DNA of 64,000 nucleotides, from the NCBI GenBank assembly GCA_963695405.1, contig CAVOGJ010000003.1, forward strand, positions 310,001 to 374,000, written 5' to 3'. A program made the position numbers and the translations under genes. Origin of the DNA: CAVOGJ01 sp963695405. Lineage in GTDB: Bacteria > Planctomycetota > Planctomycetia > Pirellulales > Pirellulaceae. Below the pieces are notes generated by a model. That model did no database searches and was not told where the DNA came from. It saw nothing but the letters and a program-made list of their open reading frames with translations. Of the stretch, positions 19,126 through 28,554 are shown in pieces (the first letter of the stretch is position 1; every line of letters begins with the position of its first letter).

Positions 19126-21189
19126 ATGCTCGAATTTCTACGTCAGCTGCGACGCCGCATTGTGGGTCGCATGCTGTTGTTTGTCGTCCTGCCAATGATC
19201 GCGGTCATCGCGCTCATCATGTTCTTGGCTTCCCGCTCCGGGTTCCGAAATCTCCGTGACGCGGCCGAGGAACGGATTCAGCTGCAGGCGCGGTTGATTG
19301 CGGCTCAGGTCGAGGACCTCAACCAGACCGCGGTCACTTGCGCCCAGAGGATGGCCGAAGCGCAGGCTTCGGGCATGTTTGGTCGACGCGAGACCTCTTT
19401 GAAGTTCGCTCGTAAGGTACTGGAGGGGTTCCCGGAAATCACGGCGGCTTATTTTGGTTATGAACCGAATGCCGATGGGAAGGACGCCGAGTCGGTCGGG
19501 CAGTTACCGGCCGAAGCCATGGATTCCGCTGGACGCTTTATTCCCTATTGGTTCGTCACGTCATCCCAGCAGCGCAATATCCAGCTCGAACCGCTCGTGG
19601 ATATGGAGACCAGCCTTTATTACCGTGGCGCCAAGGAAGCTTTTGAAAAGACTCGGGTCGCCGCCCCTACGATTACCGAGCCCTATGTTTACCAAGGGAA
19701 AATGATCACCGAACAGGTTTACCCCATCGTGATTGACGGCGAATTCAAGGGCGTGGCAGGCGTCGACTTTGCGCTGGCCGATATCGAAGCCAGGTTGCGA
19801 CAGCTTGCGGCCGACGAACAGCTCGACATTTACTTGCTCAGTTCACAAGAAAAGTTTATCGCCGCCACGACGGATCCGGAGAACGGAGATGTCAAAGCGG
19901 GTCAGACCGTTCTCAAGACGCAAAACGTCGCAGACGTGAAGATCGCCGATTTGTTTCGTCGACTGTCTCAAAGCGAACAGCTGGACGGGCCACTGCTGGA
20001 AGTCGACCCCACGGACGGCGAACGCTACTACTTTACGGCCGTACCGGTCGAGACAGGGAACTGGCTGGTCGTCGTCCGTGACTCGGAGAAAGAGGTGCTT
20101 GCCCCGATCTGGTCAGAACTTGCCACGCGACTGATGCTGGGATTGACCGGCTTGATCATCGTTGTGGGGCTGGTCATTACCATGACTCTACGACTGGCCC
20201 GCCGCATCAATGTGGCCGTCGCCGTCGCCGAACGGGTGGCGGGGGGCGACCTGGCGTTGCAGTGTCAAGCCGAAGACTGTGCCGATGAAACGGGCAATTT
20301 ACTGCGTTCCATCGGAAAAATGACGGAGAATCTAAACAACTTGGTGGGCAAGGTCAAACAAGCCAGCATTCAACTGAATTCGACGGCTACACAGCTGTCA
20401 GCGACCAGCCATCAACAGGAAGAAACGGTCAGCTCGTTTGGCGCATCGGCCAACGAAATTGCTGCCGCCGCCAAGCAGATTTCGGCCACGAATGCGGAAC
20501 TTCTGATCACGATGGAGGAGGTCAATCGCGTGGCGACAGGCACGGCGGAGACCGCCACCGCCAGTCGGTCCAGCTTGCAAGGGATGGAAGACAGCATGCG
20601 TGACCTGGACCAGGCCACCGGTTCGATCGGCGAAAAGCTAGCGGCTATCAATGAAAAGGCCGCCAATATCACGGGTATCGTAACCACCATTGGCAAGGTG
20701 GCCGATCAAACGAACTTGCTGTCGGTCAATGCGGCGATCGAGGCGGAGAAGGCAGGTGAATACGGCGTCGGTTTCCTTGTCGTGGCCCGTGAAATCCGCA
20801 GGCTGGCCGATCAAACGGCGACCGCCACCCTCGACATCGAACAGATGGTGCAGCAGATGCAGTCCGCAGTATCGGCGGGCGTCATGGAAATGGACCGCTT
20901 CACCGACCAGGTCCGACGTAACGTCCATGACGTGGCGGAGATCAGCCAGCAAATGGCCGACATCATTGAGCGCGTCAACGGTAATTCAAGCCGCTTTGAA
21001 AACGTCAACGAGAGCATGCAGAGTCAGGCGCAGGGCGCCGAACAAATTAGTACGGCCATGGGACAACTCACCACCAACGCGGCACAAAGCGCGGCCGCAA
21101 TTCGTGAATACGCGCGGGCCGCGAATGATTTGCAGAATGCGATCGAGTCGTTGAAGTCCTCCGTCGCATCGTTCCGACTGAAAGCCTAA
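19126..21189 (+). CDS. Methyl-accepting chemotaxis protein (WspA position)
   Basis: 687 residues. The first TM helix is at about 12-34. A periplasmic Cache-type sensor domain spans about 35-325, with 'ITAAYFGYEPNADGK', 'PIVIDGEFKGVAGVDF' and 'YYFTAVPVETGNWLVVVRD'. The second TM helix is at about 328-352, then HAMP, then the MCP signalling hairpin with the tip 'VGKVADQTNLLSVNAAIEAEKAGEYGVGF' region (about 520-550). No NWETF-type C-terminal pentapeptide is present. It heads a same-strand chemosensory operon. It presumably senses a small molecule in the periplasm and controls the hybrid CheA. The ligand is unknown. Confidence 0.93.
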   Translation: MLEFLRQLRRRIVGRMLLFVVLPMIAVIALIMFLASRSGFRNLRDAAEERIQLQARLIAAQVEDLNQTAVTCAQRMAEAQASGMFGRRETSLKFARKVLEGFPEITAAYFGYEPNADGKDAESVGQLPAEAMDSAGRFIPYWFVTSSQQRNIQLEPLVDMETSLYYRGAKEAFEKTRVAAPTITEPYVYQGKMITEQVYPIVIDGEFKGVAGVDFALADIEARLRQLAADEQLDIYLLSSQEKFIAATTDPENGDVKAGQTVLKTQNVADVKIADLFRRLSQSEQLDGPLLEVDPTDGERYYFTAVPVETGNWLVVVRDSEKEVLAPIWSELATRLMLGLTGLIIVVGLVITMTLRLARRINVAVAVAERVAGGDLALQCQAEDCADETGNLLRSIGKMTENLNNLVGKVKQASIQLNSTATQLSATSHQQEETVSSFGASANEIAAAAKQISATNAELLITMEEVNRVATGTAETATASRSSLQGMEDSMRDLDQATGSIGEKLAAINEKAANITGIVTTIGKVADQTNLLSVNAAIEAEKAGEYGVGFLVVAREIRRLADQTATATLDIEQMVQQMQSAVSAGVMEMDRFTDQVRRNVHDVAEISQQMADIIERVNGNSSRFENVNESMQSQAQGAEQISTAMGQLTTNAAQSAAAIREYARAANDLQNAIESLKSSVASFRLKA

Positions 21190-21229
21190 CGAAAATACCT
21201 TCCAGGTCCACTAGCTGCTCAACACGCAC

Positions 21230-21676
21230 ATGCACGTCGTCATCTGGACATCGCAGCGGCAACGCTACGCAACGCCATCCTCGGCCGTCGTGGAAGTCAT
21301 TCCTATGGTGCTTTCGCGGCCGGTGCCCGGCAGCGACCCCTGGTTTACCGGCTGGTTCGACTACCGCGGTTCACTGCTACCCTTGTTTGATTCCTCGCAG
21401 CTGCTCGGTCACGGGGCGAGTAATGTGCGGATGTCGAGCCGAATTCTGGTGCTACGCATCGATCACGAGCAATCGGAGCCGCCATATCAATTGGGGTTGA
21501 CGGTAGAACACGTCTTGGGAGCCGAGCTCCTTGACTTTCCCGCAGGCGGCACTGTTTCAAGTCCTGTTTCAAGTCGCCGATCATCTCCACTTGATTTCCT
21601 GGGGACGGTCGCACAAACCAAGTGCGGTACGGTACAACTGACGATACCGGCCCGATTTCCGCTTGTCCACAATTAA
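21230..21676 (+). CDS. CheW-like coupling protein (WspB position)
   Basis: 148 residues, a single CheW domain with 'VIWTSQRQRYATPSSAVVEVIPM' and 'WFTGWFDYRGSLLPLFDSSQLLG', the typical beta-barrel pattern. It couples the receptor to the CheA kinase. It lies 40 bases after the MCP and 17 bases before CheR. The Wsp and Frz-like systems have two CheW proteins, as here. Confidence 0.85.
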   Translation: MHVVIWTSQRQRYATPSSAVVEVIPMVLSRPVPGSDPWFTGWFDYRGSLLPLFDSSQLLGHGASNVRMSSRILVLRIDHEQSEPPYQLGLTVEHVLGAELLDFPAGGTVSSPVSSRRSSPLDFLGTVAQTKCGTVQLTIPARFPLVHN

Positions 21677-21693
21677 GTAAGATTGTCCGGCCG

Positions 21694-22950
21694 ATGACCA
21701 GACCTGACGTGTTCGCCTTCCATCAGCAGATCGTTGAACGCACCGGGCTCGCCCCCGAGTTGCTCGACCGACCCGCGCTCGAAGGATTCGTTCGGCAACG
21801 TTGCGTCGAACTCGACCTGTCGCATGCGGACGCCTATCGGGAACTTGTGTTGCGGAATTCCGACGAATTGAATCGTCTCGTGCAAGAGGTATCGGTACCG
21901 GAAACCTGGTTCTTTCGCTACCCAGCATCCTTTGAGCTGCTCCGCGATCACGCAGCTTGCTTATGGCGTAAACAGCACGCATCGTTGCGTCTGCTGAGCG
22001 TCGCCTGCGCAACGGGCGAAGAACCCTATAGCATGGCGATCGCTGCCACCCAAGCCGGTTGGCCAACCGACCGCCTTCTCATCGACGCCGTCGATCGACA
22101 CGAGCGATCACTGTCGATTGCTCGCACCGCGAACTACGGTAACCGCTCTTTTCGTGACCCATTGCCACCGTGGGCCGAGAAGTGGTTCCGGCAGGGACCG
22201 GCCGCAACGCAAGTCGATGGCCGCCTCGCGGCGACCGTGCGCTTTCACTGCCAAGACGTACTCACCGCCGTCCCGCCGAGCGACGGCACCAAGTACGACG
22301 CCGTGTTTTGTCGCAATTTGTTTATCTATCTTCACGGAGCCGCACGCACGAAACTCGTCGATTTCCTCGCTTCCGTTCTCGCGCCCGAAGGGCTGCTCTT
22401 CGTAGGGCACGCGGAGTACGCCGTCCTCCCACAGGAGCGGTTCCAAGCGGCCGGCGTCCGTCACGCCTTTGCCTTGCGTCAACGAGCATGGCCGGATCGG
22501 TCGGATTCCGCACGATGCGTCCAGCAGGCAGCGGCGTCACCAAAGAAACGGCCCATTTTGCCGATCGACCGGGGGGCCGGCCACCCTACCCCCGCCCTTC
22601 GTTCCGAGGCTGTCCCCCACTGCCAACCGACGCTCGATGACGCCCGTGCCCTTGCTGATTCCGGCCAACTCGAAGCCGCGATCGATGCGATTCAAAGCCT
22701 GAGTTCATCTTCGCCGGATGTCTTCGATCTGTTGGGAAGTATCCAATTGAGCCTGGGTCGCTTCGAACAGGCGCGCGATTCCTTGAGAAAAGTGCTGTAC
22801 ATCGATCCACACCACGAGACGGCGCTCTTGCAGATGGCAATCGTCTGCGAACGGCTGGACGAGACCGAGGAAGCCGCTCGATATCGACGACGTGCGGCCC
22901 GGGCACATGTGGACCAGACGCCACCCAAACCTAAGCAGAAGCATGACTGA
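21694..22950 (+). CDS. CheR methyltransferase with TPR tail (WspC-like)
   Basis: 418 residues. The CheR domain (1-270) has an N-terminal helical part, then the SAM site 'LSVACATGEEPYSMAI', 'DAVDRHERSLSIAR' and 'YDAVFCRNLFIYL'. The linker (about 275-325) is low in complexity, followed by tetratricopeptide-like repeats (about 330-410) with 'FEQARDSLRKVLYIDPHHETALLQMAI'. It methylates receptor glutamates. CheR-TPR fusions are characteristic of WspC. The ATG at 21694 is chosen; the upstream reading overlaps cheW. The stop overlaps the next gene by eight bases. Confidence 0.92.
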   Translation: MTRPDVFAFHQQIVERTGLAPELLDRPALEGFVRQRCVELDLSHADAYRELVLRNSDELNRLVQEVSVPETWFFRYPASFELLRDHAACLWRKQHASLRLLSVACATGEEPYSMAIAATQAGWPTDRLLIDAVDRHERSLSIARTANYGNRSFRDPLPPWAEKWFRQGPAATQVDGRLAATVRFHCQDVLTAVPPSDGTKYDAVFCRNLFIYLHGAARTKLVDFLASVLAPEGLLFVGHAEYAVLPQERFQAAGVRHAFALRQRAWPDRSDSARCVQQAAASPKKRPILPIDRGAGHPTPALRSEAVPHCQPTLDDARALADSGQLEAAIDAIQSLSSSSPDVFDLLGSIQLSLGRFEQARDSLRKVLYIDPHHETALLQMAIVCERLDETEEAARYRRRAARAHVDQTPPKPKQKHD

Positions 22951-23560
22951 CTCCCACGAATCGACACCGCACGACTTGCTGATGCGGGACGACCAAACAC
23001 TCGACGGGGCCGCCATCTTGCGGTTGCTCGACAAGCCCCTCTCCGCAGATGATCTACGCGACGCAACCGACCGAGTTGCCCGCCCGTTGGAATTGGCCGA
23101 GCAACACCTGGTCCGGCTGCTCGTTTTTCAGCTCGGCGGTGAGCGGATGGCGGTCGAGTCTGTCCGAGTGCATCAGGTGACCCGGACGGCGGGAGTGCAT
23201 CGGATTCCCCATCGTTCAAACAAGTTCCTCCGCGGGCTGTGTAACTTGGATGGCGAGCTGATGCTGTGCGGTGACCTCGGCCAGCTTTTGGAACTCGAGG
23301 CACGATCGCCCGCAGCGAGCGAGAAAGTGTCCCAAGAGCGGATGGTCGTACTGGGAGATGAACACAATCGCTGGGTAGTAACGGTCGATGCGGTTGACGG
23401 AGTCATCGTCGCGGTCCGAGACACGTTCCGGCCACCCCCGATTACGGTCGATGCGGCGTTGTCTCGCTATACGAAGAGTCTGGTTCCCCTCGACCGGCAG
23501 GTCGCCGTACTGCTGGATGTCGATCGAGTTCTCGCCGGCCTTCAGGCGGCGTTGCGATGA
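22943..23560 (+). CDS. CheW-like protein (WspD position)
   Basis: 205 residues. An N-terminal 60-residue stretch, partly acidic, precedes a CheW domain with 'LVFQLGGERMAVESVRVHQV', 'IPHRSNKFLRGLCNLDGELMLCGDLGQLL' and a final 'VPLDRQVAVLLDVDRVLAGL'. The start overlaps the cheR stop and the end overlaps the cheA start (ATGA). WspD is likewise a longer CheW variant lying between CheR-TPR and CheA, so the position matches. Confidence 0.88.
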   Translation: MTDSHESTPHDLLMRDDQTLDGAAILRLLDKPLSADDLRDATDRVARPLELAEQHLVRLLVFQLGGERMAVESVRVHQVTRTAGVHRIPHRSNKFLRGLCNLDGELMLCGDLGQLLELEARSPAASEKVSQERMVVLGDEHNRWVVTVDAVDGVIVAVRDTFRPPPITVDAALSRYTKSLVPLDRQVAVLLDVDRVLAGLQAALR

Positions 23561-25945
23561 GCGATCTCTCCGGCTTCTCGATGTTCGAGCTGTTCAAGAC
23601 CGAAGCCGAATCGAACGCCCAGGCCTTGAACGAGGGTCTGCTCGCGATCGAGTCGAATCCGCATGATCTCTCACACGTTGAACAATTAATGCGGGCGGCG
23701 CATTCGATTAAGGGAGCCGCCCGCATCGTCGACATGGACGCGATCGTCGAGCTGGCCCATGCCATGGAGGATTGCTTCGTCGCCGTTCAGAAGGGGACGG
23801 CAACACTCTCAAGTACCCGCGTGGACCAACTGCTGGCGGGCGTCGATGTTTTTCAGGAACTGTCGCAACTCGCGGAAAGCCAGCTTGACGACTGGCTCGC
23901 CGGACAAGCGATGCGGTACCAGCAGTTGACGGAGTCTCTTCGTCAAGCTGCGCCGGAACCGCCATCCGAACCGCCATCCGAACCGCCACCACCGCCAGAA
24001 CCACGGGAAGTTCTCGAGACGACCGGCGACCAGGCGAACGATCCCACCGACACGGCGGAAGCCACGCCGCCATCGGCGGTCCCCGCTGCGGGGGACTCGC
24101 CGGCCGAAGTCAACGAGCCAGCCAGCCCGTCGCCACGCGCGCCGGTCATGCCACGCGCGCCCGTCACGTCGCCTGCACCCGTCGCCGACGCGAAGACAGA
24201 ACCCACACCCGAACAACGAACGGTACCGGTCAACGCCGGCAATCTGAACCGCATTATGCGTCTGGCGAGCGAGTCGATGGTCGAAGCCCGACAGCTGCAA
24301 TCGATGCAGCTGTCGCTCGCCGCTTTTCGAGAGATGCAGCGGAACTATTCCCAAGCACTCGAGCGGCTGGCAAAGTCTCGCATCGCGGTCGAGCACGGCG
24401 GGCAAGCGGTCGATGAACTGCGAGCAATGCATCGCAAGTCCGAGGAGATGCTGCAGGAACATGCGCAACGTTTGGAGCGGGCACTTTGGCGTTCCGAACG
24501 GACATCGACGGCGCTTTATCACCAGGTCATTAGCAGTCGCATGCGGCCCTTCTCTGAAGGCACACAGGCCTTTCCACGCATGATTCGCGATCTGGCCAAA
24601 GCACTCGGGAAGCGCAGTTTCTTTCGAAATCCTCGGCGGAACGGTGGCTGTAGATCGCGACATTCTGCGGAAGCTGGAAGCGCCACTCAACCACATCCTC
24701 CGCAATTGTGTCGATCATGCCATCGAGAAACCGGCCGAACGTCTGGCCGCCGGCAAGTCGGAAACGGGGCACATCACGCTCGAGGCCCGGCATCACGCCG
24801 GCACGTTGACGATCGATATACGCGACGACGGGCGTGGGATCGATGCCGAGTCGCTCCGCGGCAAGATTGTGGACCGCCAACTGGTCGATGCCACCATGGC
24901 AGCTGACCTGAACCAGGCCGAGATCTTCGAATTTCTCTTCTTGCCAGGTTTTTCCACGGCCAACCAAGTCACGGAGGTCTCCGGCCGCGGCGTCGGGTTG
25001 GACGTCGTGCGGACCCTGTTGCAAGAAGTCTCTGGCTCGGTGCGTGTCGATTCGGAACCAGGTCACGGTGCCGTGTTCAGCCTGCGGCTACCGGTGACAC
25101 TGTCCGTGATGCGGGCCGCGCTCGCGGAAATTGCGGGAGAGCTCTATGCGTTTCCACTCGCCAAACTGGAACGCATCGTGCGGGTCCCGTTCGACAAGGT
25201 TCGCCCAGTGCAGGGAAAACAACAATTTACGCTCGACGAGGCTTCGGTCGGACTCGTGCGCGGCACCGAAATCCTCAAACTCAGCGGTGATCCTCCCCAA
25301 GAGGATACCCTCAGCGTCGTCGTGATTGGACAGGACCATTATCTCTGCGGCATCGTGGTAGATCGCTTCGTGGGAGAACAAGACCTCGTGGTCCGGCCCC
25401 TCGATCCAAGATTGGGCACCGTCCCCCACATTGCGGCGGCTGCGGTTACCGAAGGAGGCGAACCGCTGCTGATCGTCGATGTCGAGGACCTGCTGAATTC
25501 CATTCGACAGCTGCTGGGCGAAGGCCGGTTACGGGGGATGAGTTCGCTATCGACACTCCAGCGGAAACACCGGCCCAGGGTTCTCGTCGTTGACGATTCG
25601 ATCACGGTGCGAGAAGTCGAGCGGCAATTACTAACGGCTCAAGGCTACGAGGTCGATGTGGCGGTCGACGGTCAAGACGGCTGGCACGCGCTGCGTGCCA
25701 AGCCGTATGATCTGTTGGTGAGCGATGTGGATATGCCACGCATGAATGGGATCGAGCTGATTCGAGCGGTACGACAAGATCCCAGGTTTCAACAATTGCC
25801 GATCATCATCGTCTCGTACAAGGACCGCGAGGAGGATCGGCTGCAAGGCTTTGATGCCGGTGCGAACGCTTATCTCACCAAGGGTAGCTTTCACGACGAC
25901 TCGTTCATTGGCACCGTAGCCGACCTCATTGGAGAAACGGAGTGA
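23557..25945 (+). CDS. Hybrid CheA histidine kinase with C-terminal receiver (WspE-like; frameshifted)
   Basis: About 795 residues after removing one extra base near 24620, where 'LAKALGKR' should lead to 'SFEILGGTVAVDRDIL'. Hpt has His49 in 'MRAAHSIKGAARIV'. A Pro/Glu-rich linker with repeated PSEPP spans about 130-215. A dimerisation/kinase core follows, with N box 'LNHILRNCVDHAIEKP', G1 'IRDDGRGID', 'FLFLPGFST' and G2 'SGRGVGLDVV'. Then come a CheW-like P5 domain and a receiver with its Asp in 'LLVSDVDMPRMNG'. This architecture is that of WspE. It is expected to phosphorylate the REC-PP2C output protein and CheB. Confidence 0.9.
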
Positions 25946-26982
25946 TACGCGTCGGGATTGTCAACGACGTCCGCTTGGCACTGGAAGTCCTACGGCGTGT
26001 CGTGATTTCGGTGCCCGATGCCGAAGTGGCTTGGACTGCCGAGGACGGGCGGGAGGCCGTAGAGAAATGTCTGGCCGATAAACCCGATCTCATATTGATG
26101 GACCTTATCATGCCCGTCATGGACGGCGTCGAGGCGACTCGTCGGATCATGCAGCAAAGCCCCTGCCCGATCCTCGTGGTCACCGCCACGGTGTCCGGAA
26201 ATTGCGACAAGGTTTTCGAGGCGCTAGGGCATGGCGCGGTGGACGCCGTCAATACTCCCGTGTTCGGACGCGATGGGAATGTGGCCGGCGGCGACGAGTT
26301 AATGCGAAAAATCCGAGCGATCGTCCGACTGCGGTGCGGCAAAGCCGCCGGTTGGGACCAACTCGCCTCGACCATCTCAGCACCTTCGACCGGCTTGTCC
26401 CGGCCCATGTCCGACGCGGTCCCTTTGCTCGCGATCGGTGCGTCGACCGGCGGTCCCCAGGCGATCGCCGACGTCCTGACGCGGCTGCATCCACCGCTAA
26501 ACTATGCGGTGGTCGTCGTGCAACATCTCGACCGTCAGTTTGTGCCCGGTTTGGTCGAATGGTTGTCACGCGAAACCGGGATGAATCTGCGAGTGATCGA
26601 GGCAGGTCAACGGCCGACGGTCGAAACGGTGCACGTGGCTTGTACTTCCGACCACCTGGTACTCACCTCCGCCGGCGATTTTCAATACGTTCGCGAACCG
26701 GTAGATCACGTCTATCGCCCGTCGGTTGACGTATTCTTCCATTCCCTCGTGAGGGCTCCCGTGCCGTCAGGCGTCGCGTTGCTTTTGACCGGCATGGGGC
26801 GCGACGGAGCGATCGGCATGCAGACGCTGCATCAAGCGGGCTGGCAAACTGTTGCCCAAGATCAGGCCAGCAGCATTGTGTGGGGAATGCCTCGCGCGGC
26901 CGTTCAATTGGGAGCGGCCGATCAAGTCTTGCCGCTCGACCAGATCGGCGCCGCGATCTCGCACTTGATGAAGGCAACATAG
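25942..26982 (+). CDS. CheB methylesterase response regulator (WspF-like)
   Basis: 346 residues. The receiver (1-120) has its Asp in 'LILMDLIMPVMDGVE'. The methylesterase domain (about 160-345) has Ser in 'IGASTGGPQAI', His in 'VVVQHLDRQFVPG', and Asp in 'LLLTGMGRDGAIGM'; the triad is complete. The GTG start overlaps the cheA stop by four bases. It demethylates receptor glutamates and gives adaptation. Order and overlap match wspE-wspF. Confidence 0.93.
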   Translation: MIRVGIVNDVRLALEVLRRVVISVPDAEVAWTAEDGREAVEKCLADKPDLILMDLIMPVMDGVEATRRIMQQSPCPILVVTATVSGNCDKVFEALGHGAVDAVNTPVFGRDGNVAGGDELMRKIRAIVRLRCGKAAGWDQLASTISAPSTGLSRPMSDAVPLLAIGASTGGPQAIADVLTRLHPPLNYAVVVVQHLDRQFVPGLVEWLSRETGMNLRVIEAGQRPTVETVHVACTSDHLVLTSAGDFQYVREPVDHVYRPSVDVFFHSLVRAPVPSGVALLLTGMGRDGAIGMQTLHQAGWQTVAQDQASSIVWGMPRAAVQLGAADQVLPLDQIGAAISHLMKAT

Positions 26983-27147
26983 CAGCCGCCCACGACCCGG
27001 CCCCTCAACAACGACTGGATTACAACATAGAGTCACAGAGACCCTAGCGAATGCCTGGACAGACAACGTTGGCAGTTCTTCATCAGCGACCTTCCTCCAA
27101 GTCCTCTTTGCCTCTTTGATTCACACTTTCCACCTCGGAGTCAACCG

Positions 27148-28350
27148 ATGCCAGACAATCCGCCGACGACCCGCGACATCGAGCAGCAGCTCGCACAGAC
27201 GATCGTCGTGTTGCTGGTCGATGATCAGGCCATCATTGGCGAGGCGGTGCGCCGCATGTTGGCTCCGCACGAGGACATCACGTTTCACTATTGCCAAGAC
27301 CCGCGCGAGGCCTTGGCTCGCGCGGCCGAGGTCCAGCCGACGGTCATCTTGCAGGATCTCGTGATGCCGGAGATCAATGGCCTGGACCTGGTTCCCCAAT
27401 ATCGAGCGCAGGAAGCAACGAAGGATACACCACTGATCGTGCTCAGCACCAAGGAAGAGGCAGAGACCAAGGCCCAGGCCTTCGCCTTGGGCGCCAACGA
27501 TTACCTGGTCAAGTTACCCGACCAGCTCGAACTGATTGCCCGCATCCGCTACCACTCCAAGGGCTTTATTAGCTTGTTGCAGCGGAACGCCGCCTACGAG
27601 ATGATCTCGGAGAGTCGCCAGCGGCTGGCCGAGCAGATGGAAGCTGGCAAGAAATACCTGATGGCCCTCTTGCCGGCGCCCGTTGCCACACCGCTCTGCG
27701 TGGACTGGCGTTACGTCCCCTCGGCCGATCTTGGCGGAGATACATTGGGCTATCACTGGATCGACGACGACCACTTCGCTGTTTACCTGATCGATGTGAC
27801 GGGACATGGGCTCGATTCGGCCCTGCTGTCGGTCACCATCATGAATGTGCTTCGCTCGCGTTCCCTCGCCGACACCGACTTCTGCCACCCGGGTCAAGTC
27901 ATGGCGGCTCTGAATCGGGCCTTCCCAATGGAGGAGTACGGCGACAAGTTATTTACCATGTGGTATGGCGTTTATCGGCGTTCTACCGCCACGCTCCGCT
28001 GGTCGGGGGGAGGGCATCCCGATGCGCTGCTATTCGAGGGAGATGCCAGCCAACCGGTGATGCTCGAATCGCAAGGCCCCATGATGGGTATGATGGACTG
28101 GCCGGAGTTCGAGATTGGTGAGCATCCGGTTCAATCGCCGGCTCGACTGTATGTCTACAGCGATGGCGTTCACGAGATTCAACTGCCCGGCGGTGGAGAA
28201 TGGGCCTTTCAGGAATTCGTCGACTTTGTCTCGGCACAGGCGGTGGAATCCGAAACCAGCGTCATGGATCGCTTATTCACCCATGTGCGACAGCTGAGAG
28301 GTTCCGCACAGCTCGACGACGATTTTTCGATCATCGAGGTGCGGCTATAG
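27148..28350 (+). CDS. Receiver-PP2C (SpoIIE/RsbU-type) phosphatase response regulator, output of the Wsp-like system
   Basis: 400 residues. The receiver (about 18-140) has Asp70 in 'TVILQDLVMPEING' and the opening 'VLLVDDQAIIGEAVRRML', strikingly like the receiver of WspR. A coiled-coil linker (145-180) leads to a PP2C/SpoIIE domain with 'SADLGGDTLGYHWIDDDHFAV', 'LIDVTGHGLDSALLSV', 'YGVYRRSTATLRWSGGGHPDALL', 'LYVYSDGVHEIQ' and a final 'LDDDFSIIEVRL'; the metal-binding aspartates are present. It should dephosphorylate a serine or threonine on an anti-sigma antagonist or other target when phosphorylated. It lies 165 bases after cheB, on the same strand. No STAS antagonist or anti-sigma gene is adjacent, so the target is unknown. 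Confidence 0.9.
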   Translation: MPDNPPTTRDIEQQLAQTIVVLLVDDQAIIGEAVRRMLAPHEDITFHYCQDPREALARAAEVQPTVILQDLVMPEINGLDLVPQYRAQEATKDTPLIVLSTKEEAETKAQAFALGANDYLVKLPDQLELIARIRYHSKGFISLLQRNAAYEMISESRQRLAEQMEAGKKYLMALLPAPVATPLCVDWRYVPSADLGGDTLGYHWIDDDHFAVYLIDVTGHGLDSALLSVTIMNVLRSRSLADTDFCHPGQVMAALNRAFPMEEYGDKLFTMWYGVYRRSTATLRWSGGGHPDALLFEGDASQPVMLESQGPMMGMMDWPEFEIGEHPVQSPARLYVYSDGVHEIQLPGGGEWAFQEFVDFVSAQAVESETSVMDRLFTHVRQLRGSAQLDDDFSIIEVRL

Positions 28351-28554
28351 GCCAGCCACCTCTGCTTCACCAGGCACTCCTCCCTACCGGCAGAATTTCA
28401 ACCAGGCAGGGGGACACGCCGCTGTTCTGCCGTCAGGTCCAGCAACGGTCTCTCCATTCGTCTCTCCGTGTCCCCTGTGACTCGGTGTTTCCTACTTTCG
28501 GGCGAAAAGCAGGCAGCACGCACCGATTCGCGGGCGGCATGCAGCCATGGCTGC

